Below, piece by piece: positions 58,265 through 64,000 of a DNA stretch of 64,000 nt. The notes under the pieces are model-generated. The model was not told where the DNA came from. It worked only from the letters and a program-made list of their open reading frames with translations, and ran no database searches. The position numbers and the translations under genes are program-made. Position 1 is the first letter of the stretch. The number at the start of each line of letters is the position of its first letter. Origin of the DNA: a virus; IMG/VR virus record IMGVR_UViG_3300025141_000016, positions 233,105-297,104 of that record, one strand, 5' to 3'.

Positions 58265-59671
58265 GTGCCAACCAATGTAGTCAAGACACCAGCCGATGAG
58301 AAGAAGTGGGAGAAGGCCAAGGCCCGTGCGAAAGAGCAGGGGAAGGCCGAGAACTATGCCTACATCATGGGCATCTACAAGCAGATGAACCCCGAGAGGT
58401 TCAAGTCAGCCCAGCGGGTCACCGCCCGGTTTCGCGATGAGGACTATGTAGACCTGCTCCAGAGGAAAATCTCCCTAAAGGAGTTCCTCAAAAAGCACCC
58501 CAAGATCAAAGCAGTTGACACCCAACGACTCGATGCCCTGCCGGAAAGCGGATTGTCCAGAGGGTACGACTACGATTGCTTTGTCCATGCAGAACTGCGA
58601 GCCGTCCAGTTGAGCGAAGCCAAATCCTACCGAGAGGTAGACTGGGAACCCATCGGACTCGACGGTGCCGGGGCCAACCCACCCAGAGGAGCCGGGATCC
58701 CGTGGAGTGAGGCCAAGAAAGGGGACTGGGTTCGGTGGCCCGGACTCGGAGGCCATCACGGCGTGGTCATTGACCCCAACCGGAAGATTGTAGAGAGTTG
58801 TTGGGGCTACAAAGGCACCGTGTTCCAGCACCCGGTTGACTACCATCCCTACGGAGGCGGTGGTGAGGTTTTCCCCGTGCGCCCCAAAGTATCAGCCCAG
58901 CGGGTCGCCGCCAGATACGCAGCACAGCTTCCTTTGATGGACCCCCTCTACAACCTGCGGGAAGCCGCCAAGGAACTGCTCTTGCTGGAGGACCATCTGG
59001 GTCATGCCCAGAAGCACTGTCCTGACTGCATCCGTAAACATCTGCTCACCACGGAGGCACTGCTTGAAGAAGCAGTGCGCCTCGACACAGAAGGGGAGAT
59101 GTTGGGGTTGCTCTCACCGCTTCCGGCACAGGTACGGGAACTGTGGACAGCCTATCAAGATGGTCGCCCGGAGCATGAGATCGGGCAAGCCGCCCGTGTT
59201 TTGCGTAAGGGACTCGTAGAGGCTTCCGCCGATGTTCGTGTGGCTGCCCAGGCTGCAAAGCAGGGGAAGTATGCCTACATCATGGGGATCTACAAGGGCA
59301 TGAACCCCAAGGCTTCTGCTTCTAAGGTTGCTGTACGGTACTTGACGGCTCGGATGTCTTCAAAGATACGAAGAGCCATAGCGAAGTGGTACAAGAAAGA
59401 GAAATACACTTCGGAGCTTTATCCTGGATCCTACAAGCACAAGTGGAACAAGGAAAACCACCCGGATGTCTTGGAGAAGCGATTCAACAAGATGTATCGG
59501 GGTTTCGGAGGGGACCAGAGAGAACACTTCGCAACCAAGGTGTTGGACTACTACGAACACCCAAGCTGGGCTCGGGGGTACGAAATCTTGGCGCAAGCGT
59601 GGGAAGATACGGATCGCTACTTCAACGAACCGGTGGAAGATCCAGACCCTTACGACGAGGAGGACTACTAA
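58265..59671 (+). CDS. Multi-tagged protein with cysteine-peptidase-like domain, 468 aa
   Basis: The GTG start has a GAGGTGA site. Three RVAARY-type tags (about residues 51-56, 213-218 and 354-359) split the protein. Unit one (60-205) is a paralogue of the first domain at 12075: YDYDCFVHAELRAVQ, WSEAKKGDWVRWPGLGGHHG, IVESCWGYKGTVFQHPVD. Unit two (220-340) is helical with a CPDC pair. The segment YAYIMGIYK occurs twice, each time just before a tag. Unit three is a small basic helical domain. A late polyprotein-like effector is inferred. Confidence 0.62.
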   Translation: MPTNVVKTPADEKKWEKAKARAKEQGKAENYAYIMGIYKQMNPERFKSAQRVTARFRDEDYVDLLQRKISLKEFLKKHPKIKAVDTQRLDALPESGLSRGYDYDCFVHAELRAVQLSEAKSYREVDWEPIGLDGAGANPPRGAGIPWSEAKKGDWVRWPGLGGHHGVVIDPNRKIVESCWGYKGTVFQHPVDYHPYGGGGEVFPVRPKVSAQRVAARYAAQLPLMDPLYNLREAAKELLLLEDHLGHAQKHCPDCIRKHLLTTEALLEEAVRLDTEGEMLGLLSPLPAQVRELWTAYQDGRPEHEIGQAARVLRKGLVEASADVRVAAQAAKQGKYAYIMGIYKGMNPKASASKVAVRYLTARMSSKIRRAIAKWYKKEKYTSELYPGSYKHKWNKENHPDVLEKRFNKMYRGFGGDQREHFATKVLDYYEHPSWARGYEILAQAWEDTDRYFNEPVEDPDPYDEEDY

Positions 59672-60033
59672 TGGCTGCAACCCCCTATGCCTACAACGCC
59701 TATGTCGTATCGGTTTACGATGGTGACACCATCACCGTCATTCTCGATATGGGAATGGGGGTGCAGAAGAAAGCCAAATGTCGAATGTACGGCATCGACA
59801 CCCCGGAAATCCGTGGCAAGACGGTTCGAGAAAAGACCGCAGCCAAAGTCGCCAGGGATCGCTTGCGAGAGCTCGTCAACGAGAAGACGGTACTCATCCA
59901 GTCCCTTACCAAGCCCGACAAGTACGGAAGGCTGCTGGTAAAAGTGTGGATCGATGACACCTACATCAACGACCTTCTAATCGAAGAAGGGTTGGCGAGA
60001 GCCTACGATGGTGGAAAGAAGAGTCCTTGGTAG
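59671..60033 (+). CDS. Staphylococcal-nuclease-like (thermonuclease) protein
   Basis: The 120-residue product has the SNase core: VSVYDGDTITVILDMG, then CRMYGIDTPEIRGK (Arg, Asp, Glu of the active site), and DKYGRLLVKVWID with the second catalytic Arg, ending LLIEEGLARAYDG. No signal peptide is present, so it acts inside the cell or is packaged. GAGGAGG precedes the ATG, which overlaps the upstream stop. It is the last gene on the plus strand here. Confidence 0.85.
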   Translation: MAATPYAYNAYVVSVYDGDTITVILDMGMGVQKKAKCRMYGIDTPEIRGKTVREKTAAKVARDRLRELVNEKTVLIQSLTKPDKYGRLLVKVWIDDTYINDLLIEEGLARAYDGGKKSPW

Positions 60034-60036
60034 ACC

Positions 60037-60237
60037 CTAATGGATACCTGGAACTCGAATCCAAAAGCGCGGATGTGCAACCAGTGCAACCCACAATCCT
60101 TCGGGAATAGTCGCGCCGCGACCAAGTGCGATTAAGACGGACAAGTAAGTAAACGCCTCATCTTCATCGAGCCTGAGGTTCCGTTTTTCCATCCATGTTT
60201 GAGCGGTAGAATCCATGAGAAGGCAAGCCCCTCCCAT
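60037..60237 (-). CDS. Small hypothetical protein, 66 aa
   Basis: The start at MGGACLLMDSTAQTW is uncertain; an ATG at 60216 is as good. The product has an acidic helix (LRLDEDEAFTYLSVLIALGR) and a Trp/Pro-rich end. It faces the nuclease gene tail to tail with three bases between stops. Function unknown. Confidence 0.4.
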   Translation of the reverse strand: MGGACLLMDSTAQTWMEKRNLRLDEDEAFTYLSVLIALGRGATIPEGLWVALVAHPRFWIRVPGIH

Positions 60238-60259
60238 AAATCTAACACAAAACCCCCCT

Positions 60260-60290
60260 GTTTGCGAAACAGTTTCCTGTTCGCACAAAC
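60260..60290 (-). terminator. Hairpin between small minus-strand genes
   Basis: TGCGAAACAG pairs with CTGTTCGCA (one bulged A) around TTTC, extended by GTTT and AAAC. It is downstream of the histone-like gene. Confidence 0.4.
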
Positions 60291-60326
60291 TAAGGGGCAA
60301 AGTTTCCCCCAAAAGGGGCAAAAGTT

Positions 60327-60509
60327 TTAGCTGTTTCGGGCTTCCAAAACACCTTTCCGTACACCGTCCATCGACTTCTTGATGGTCATGGCGACTTTAC
60401 GGATACGTGTGCCGGGAGCTCCGGCCATACCCTTGTCCACCTTTTCGGCATCGGCCTTCAATGCTTGAAGGGCTTCGATGGCAGCCTCGATTTGTTCTGA
60501 AACATTCAT
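60327..60509 (-). CDS. Hc1-type histone H1-like protein, 60 aa
   Basis: GGAGGAGAA precedes the ATG at 60509. The product has an acidic N-terminal helix (SEQIEAAIEALQALKADAEK), then GAPGTRIRKVAMTIKKSMDG and VRKGVLEARNS. The spacing of AGT-R-RK-KK-VRK is like Hc1-family DNA-compacting proteins of bacteria and phages. It probably binds or compacts DNA. Confidence 0.7.
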   Translation of the reverse strand: MNVSEQIEAAIEALQALKADAEKVDKGMAGAPGTRIRKVAMTIKKSMDGVRKGVLEARNS

Positions 60510-60577
60510 GTCTATTCTCCTCCCCAATGGGGTTTGGTTATGGTTGATAATACCGAACGATGAAGCATAGGAACCCC

Positions 60578-60871
60578 CTATGCTTCCCCAATGGCTTCTT
60601 CGTTAAGAACACACCCGATAAAGGTGTCCAACAATTCTCGGAGTCGAACCATCTCGGTCAAGGGCATCCGTCGGAGATCATGCACCGTATTTTCGGGCAA
60701 GACCAAGAAGTGAACCCCAGCTTCATCTGCGTTTTCTTCCAGGACATGTTGAAGAAATGCACGTCGCTCATCGGAAAGTCCTTCACACACCTCAACAAGC
60801 ACCAAATCTCCTTCCTGAACCTTGACAGGAAGAATGTTGGATACCTCATTGACTCGTGTGGGTGGGCTCAT
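60578..60871 (-). CDS. Hypothetical protein, 97 aa
   Basis: The ATG overlaps the stop of the actin-like gene (ATGA), so it is coupled to it. The product is acidic with a beta N-terminus (PVKVQEGDLVLVEVCEGLSD) and a helical C-terminus. It may be an accessory partner of the filament protein, as small genes next to ParM-like genes often are, but there is no DNA-binding motif. Confidence 0.55.
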   Translation of the reverse strand: MSPPTRVNEVSNILPVKVQEGDLVLVEVCEGLSDERRAFLQHVLEENADEAGVHFLVLPENTVHDLRRMPLTEMVRLRELLDTFIGCVLNEEAIGEA

Positions 60872-61872
60872 TCTTCGTACTCTTGAACAGCTTGAATGAG
60901 CAATCCTTGAGCAACCGCGTTCAATGGATCACCCGCTTGACGGATTTCTGAGATCTCAAATGGGAACTTCCGCTTCTTCTTAGCGAAGACCTTCTCAAAG
61001 AACGGTAGGAAGTTTCCAGCCATCGAAGTGCCGCCACTCACAATAATCGGGATTGGTTTGGGGAGGGCGAAACGATCCTTGATCTTGATGAATTCCTTGG
61101 CCACCTGATCAATACAGTATTCAACCAAGCTCTTGTAATAGAGCACCAGTGCTTCTTCTTCCCGATTCTGAGGGTCTATAAGGTCAATGCCTTTTTCCTT
61201 CGTAGCGCACATGCGGCTCTTTGTTGAACCCATTGCTTTAGCAGCCCCAGCATCGATCCAATCCCCACCCCGAGCCACCGAAAAGGACATACCTTCCACT
61301 CCGGAAACACTCAGGGCGATGTTGCACATACCCGAACCGAAGCTGATACCCAGACCGGAAAAGCCTTCGGCGGCTGTTTCTGAATAGATGATGGCCATCG
61401 CTTCGTTGGAAGGGTAAGCCTCATAGCCGCACTCTTCTACAATTCGTTCGAAGACCCCTTGATGGTAAACCACATCCCGATCCGCATCCACAGGAGCGGC
61501 AGGCACGCTGAAGAAGCAAATCTCGTTCGCTTCTGCCGGTTCCCCCAAAACATTCTTTACCAGGACACCAAGTACGGAAAGAGCATCCATCTCGCCGGCT
61601 GCCACCAAACCTTGTGACAGGGGGCGGCGCGCTTCACGACCGAACACATTCGCCATTTCCATAGCGGCATCGCCTACGACGATGATTCCATCATCGCCAT
61701 GGTCAATGAACTGAACCCCGCTAAGCTTCAGCATCTTTTTCGCTCCGGAGTCCAAATCCAGAAAAGCATCCCGAATACGGGAAGTTTCGACTTTGGTTCC
61801 CTTACGGCGCGCCGAAACCAAATTCATAGTTCCGACATCCAAACCTACACCTAATGTCTTTTTACCAGCCAT
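60868..61872 (-). CDS. Actin-like ATPase (ParM/MreB-type filament protein)
   Basis: The 334-residue product has the ASKHA signatures: GVGLDVGTMNLVSARRKG (phosphate 1), GLGISFGSGMCNIALSVSG (phosphate 2) and PIPIIVSGGTSMAGNFLPFF (adenosine motif). FSVARGGDWIDAGAAKAMGS resembles the MreB/MamK region after phosphate 2. It would form filaments used to position phage DNA or capsids, or segregate an episomal genome. A small gene overlaps it downstream. Confidence 0.8.
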   Translation of the reverse strand: MAGKKTLGVGLDVGTMNLVSARRKGTKVETSRIRDAFLDLDSGAKKMLKLSGVQFIDHGDDGIIVVGDAAMEMANVFGREARRPLSQGLVAAGEMDALSVLGVLVKNVLGEPAEANEICFFSVPAAPVDADRDVVYHQGVFERIVEECGYEAYPSNEAMAIIYSETAAEGFSGLGISFGSGMCNIALSVSGVEGMSFSVARGGDWIDAGAAKAMGSTKSRMCATKEKGIDLIDPQNREEEALVLYYKSLVEYCIDQVAKEFIKIKDRFALPKPIPIIVSGGTSMAGNFLPFFEKVFAKKKRKFPFEISEIRQAGDPLNAVAQGLLIQAVQEYEE

Positions 61873-61882
61873 ATTGACACCC

Positions 61883-62521
61883 CTATTTCTTGGAAGACTT
61901 GCGCAACGCCTTCAAAGCTTTGGCCGCTTCATCCAAGCCTCCCGAAGAAGAAGTGGAGGAATTGATGTCCAATTCCGAAGCGTCGTCTTGAACAATACCC
62001 GTAGGAATAAAGACAGGTTCTTCCGGTCCTGCTGAAGCAAAATTGGTTCCCCCCATCCCTTGTGAAGACAATGCGGCTGCGACTGCTCGCTGAATCTTCG
62101 TTTCCAAGTCCTCCTGGGGTGCTGCGGGTGCGACTTGTTGAAGCACTTGTTGAACAACCGTGTCTGCGACCAAGGCGGCCGCCTTGGTCGCAGCTTGTGC
62201 AGCCAAGGCTTCTGCTTCTTGCGGTGACATACCACCAGCTTGGGGCTTTGGTGCCGCTTGGTTGTTGCCGAAGGGCTTTTGCATCCCTCCTTTGTTGGGG
62301 CGGCTCAAACGACCAGCCCGATAGGGAACTCTGGGGGGATCTTTAGACATGGCACACCTCTTTCCAGTTGAAACCTTCAGCTTCCCGATACGAACCAACT
62401 GTGCAAGGCACATAGATTTGCGTGCTACATCCATTTCCACCCAAGTAGGGGTGCCTGGGATAACTCTAATTTTCAGGTCTTCGATGAAGATGGGTTCGGT
62501 TGATTCAATTCTCGTTTTCAT
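61883..62521 (-). CDS. Hypothetical protein with low-complexity middle, 212 aa
   Basis: The N-terminal 60 residues form a small beta domain (IFIEDLKIRVIPGTPTWVEM). A Pro/Gly/Asn-rich linker and an Ala/Gln-rich helix (AEALAAQAATKAAALVAD) follow. The end is Ser-rich and basic. It overlaps the upstream gene's stop. It may be a virion or assembly protein; no family was recognised. Confidence 0.55.
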   Translation of the reverse strand: MKTRIESTEPIFIEDLKIRVIPGTPTWVEMDVARKSMCLAQLVRIGKLKVSTGKRCAMSKDPPRVPYRAGRLSRPNKGGMQKPFGNNQAAPKPQAGGMSPQEAEALAAQAATKAAALVADTVVQQVLQQVAPAAPQEDLETKIQRAVAAALSSQGMGGTNFASAGPEEPVFIPTGIVQDDASELDINSSTSSSGGLDEAAKALKALRKSSKK

Positions 62522-63060
62522 AAAGGACTGGTCTCCTTCAGCATCGGCAAAACAATCTCATTACGAATGATTGCGGCTGCGTTCTCACGCCCTCTTTTCA
62601 CCCCTTTAGAGAGGAAGTTGTACTTCGCAAACCCTGGGTGGATCCACGCATCTTCCGTTTGAAGGGGGGCTGTACGGAGAATGGTTTCCCCGGAAGAAGT
62701 GATGATCGGAACTATTTTTACCTTGGGCTGTTTCAACCAGGTCATTTCGTAGGGGGCTTTCCCTTCCTCAAAAGCCTTTGCGAAAGGCCAGTCGGTTTCA
62801 ATTTCCACCGTTCGTGCCCCTCGAATTTTGAACTGAAAGGACTCTATAAATTCCGGGGAAACGGGCAAAGACCTGGGACTCCCCCGACCTTTCATAGAAG
62901 CGGCAAGGGCGATTGACCGACGAATCTCGTATCGGACACCTTCCAATACGGCAACACCGAGCTTTTGCATTATCGCAGGGGTAATCTCTATCTTCTTGCC
63001 CGCTAACTTAGACCAAGGAGTTGCATACACCCCGCGCACTCGAACATATTCATCACCCAT
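62518..63060 (-). CDS. Putative virion (neck/tail-completion-like) protein, 180 aa
   Basis: The product has an alpha/beta domain with ARTVEIETDWPFAKAFEEGK, then AWIHPGFAKYNFLSKGVKRG and a C-terminal helix. HPG followed by a basic helix recalls head-tail joining and tail-completion proteins. The call is by composition and layout. It overlaps neighbours on both sides. Confidence 0.45.
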   Translation of the reverse strand: MGDEYVRVRGVYATPWSKLAGKKIEITPAIMQKLGVAVLEGVRYEIRRSIALAASMKGRGSPRSLPVSPEFIESFQFKIRGARTVEIETDWPFAKAFEEGKAPYEMTWLKQPKVKIVPIITSSGETILRTAPLQTEDAWIHPGFAKYNFLSKGVKRGRENAAAIIRNEIVLPMLKETSPL

Positions 63061-63400
63061 AGATCACCTCTATCGCAAACTTGATCAGGGTGACTGTGAT
63101 GCCTGTAATAGACAACCCAAGTCCTATGTTGGCTCTCGTTTGTGCTTGATCTGCCCGTTCCCCAGCAGCTTTGGCCTTTTCGAAAGCTTCCCCCAGGTTG
63201 TCCCTTTTGATCTTGTAATCAAAGTGGTCCATCGAGTGCATACCAGGAATCCGTTCAAAGAAATCCCCACACTCCCGCTCTTCCCAGACATCGGTATCTA
63301 TCAACCGAATCTGATACCAGATGCACACCCCTGCGTACTTCTTTTCATGGTGCCCATCCGGATACTGGTTCCACAACCCACAACGCCCACATCTCGCCAT
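63053..63400 (-). CDS. Small protein with zinc-ribbon N-terminus and C-terminal membrane span
   Basis: The start at 63400 overlaps the upstream stop (TAATG). The N-terminus MARCGRCGLWNQYPDGH, with CIWYQ and RECGDFF further on, gives four Cys for a zinc site. A short coiled coil follows (FEKAKAAGERADQAQTRANI), then one membrane span (LGLSITGITVTLIKFAIEVI). Its role is unknown; a membrane-facing virion or lysis accessory is possible. Confidence 0.55.
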   Translation of the reverse strand: MARCGRCGLWNQYPDGHHEKKYAGVCIWYQIRLIDTDVWEERECGDFFERIPGMHSMDHFDYKIKRDNLGEAFEKAKAAGERADQAQTRANIGLGLSITGITVTLIKFAIEVIYG

Positions 63401-64000
63401 TAGCCGCTCCCCGTTCCGGGACCCTTCCCTCCGTACATGATGTTGGCCCATACCGGAGTGCGACCCCGCTGTTCCCTTCCTTCCGGAATCTTAGGAACTT
63501 CGGTGCCCATAGGGGTGGCCTGGTAATCAAAGCCTACGGGATGTGGGTCTGACTCCACACAAGGGGAATCTTCCGGGCGCGTATAACGGGTCTCGGGCCA
63601 CGCCAAGCTTTCCAGGTTGCCCAAAGGAACCTGATACCGAATGTCCTGTGAATCCAAGTAGCCGATTTGGAAGGCTTGTTGGAGTGTCACCCCTCGCACT
63701 CCCGTTCTACGAACCGGGCCAATGGAATACCGTTCCCCATTCTGCTTCACAATGAAGTCTCGTTGGCTGAGCATAGGGCTGGGACTGGTCCACACTTCAT
63801 AGGTGTGCTCCAACCTCCGGCCGTTAACCGTCTGGGCAACCCTGCGTTCTGCATCATCCGGACCAACGATCAAGTCAATCGGACCCTCGTAGCCCCCAAG
63901 GAAACCAGTACCGAAACAAGACACACACTGGTTCACAGGCTGCTTGGTGTAGGTCAACAACCGTTCATCCCAAGAACAGTTGCACACCGTTCCCGTTACT
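63400..64000 (-). CDS. Putative virion protein with Cys cluster (5' partial)
   Basis: The frame stays open to the window edge, so the start may lie beyond it; a GTG at 63987 is the first candidate inside. The visible part opens VCNCSWDERLLTY and QCVSCFGTGFLGGYEGPIDL, a zinc-knuckle pattern often seen at the start of phage structural proteins. A beta-rich domain follows (YSIGPVRRTGVRGVTLQQAF). Structural role inferred. Confidence 0.55.
   Translation of the reverse strand, partial: VTGTVCNCSWDERLLTYTKQPVNQCVSCFGTGFLGGYEGPIDLIVGPDDAERRVAQTVNGRRLEHTYEVWTSPSPMLSQRDFIVKQNGERYSIGPVRRTGVRGVTLQQAFQIGYLDSQDIRYQVPLGNLESLAWPETRYTRPEDSPCVESDPHPVGFDYQATPMGTEVPKIPEGREQRGRTPVWANIMYGGKGPGTGSG

Noticed and set aside
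1-64000. tRNA genes, rRNA, insertion sequences, integrase and attachment sites
   Set aside because: Looked for characteristic sequences and inverted-repeat ends by eye and found none; a covariance-model scan would be needed to exclude tRNAs fully.

Overview
The window is a piece of a large tailed (contractile-tail, myovirus-like) phage genome. Supporting this are a very large tail-sheath protein, a baseplate-type tail protein, an endolysin, densely packed genes with ATGA-type overlaps, many small zinc-ribbon or unknown proteins, and a full DNA replication and recombination set. It has no rRNA, tRNA, transposase, integrase or CRISPR array that I could see. The first 60 kb is GC-rich and mostly on the + strand. 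The host cannot be read from the sequence. Terminase, portal, major capsid and DNA polymerase were not recognised, so they probably lie outside the window.

Layout. 1-6 kb: late genes, including a 5'-truncated polyvalent protein, a HAD/2H-phosphoesterase fusion, a baseplate-like protein and a zincin. 6.1-11.1 kb (- strand): class II ribonucleotide reductase and clamp-loader subunits delta and delta-prime. 11.1-11.7 kb: a gene-free, hairpin-rich divergent intergenic region. 11.7-19.1 kb: late genes with tagged effector-like proteins and structural proteins, plus a minus-strand HTH/sigma-like gene. 19.2-33.3 kb: DNA metabolism (RecD2-like helicase, probable ssDNA-binding protein, RuvC-like resolvase, RecA, a Rad50 split into two genes, Mre11, a Cas4-like nuclease, beta clamp). 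33.3-35.1 kb: two late genes. 35.1-39.3 kb: primase-like TOPRIM protein, a dead metallopeptidase-like protein, DnaX, NusG-like and sigma-like proteins. 39.3-60.0 kb: late region with Dps-like fusion, tail proteins, endolysin, the 1829-residue sheath, C39-peptidase/ParB-like, RelA/SpoT-like, cysteine-domain and nuclease proteins. 60.0-64.0 kb: a block entirely on the - strand with visibly lower GC, holding an Hc1 histone-like protein, an actin-like ATPase and virion-like proteins.

Three patterns tie the window together. (1) A 14-bp motif, GGTA-N6-CTAT, lies 25-46 nt upstream of 16 genes (107 nt for the sheath gene) and, with one mismatch, upstream of one minus-strand gene. It is absent upstream of the DNA-metabolism genes, so I read it as the late promoter. 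(2) Two short peptide tags recur. One resembles LIRxASTLPVGSDERRxIL (nine copies in six proteins) and the other RVAARY (about a dozen copies in eight proteins). They sit at N-termini and between unrelated enzyme domains, in genes that are under the late motif or in the same operons. I infer that they mark proteins for packaging or proteolytic processing, giving a set of injected effector domains. (3) Replication looks bacterial: beta clamp, DnaX, delta, delta-prime and a DnaG-like TOPRIM protein are all phage-encoded. Functional names rest on motif reading by eye and were not checked by database search.
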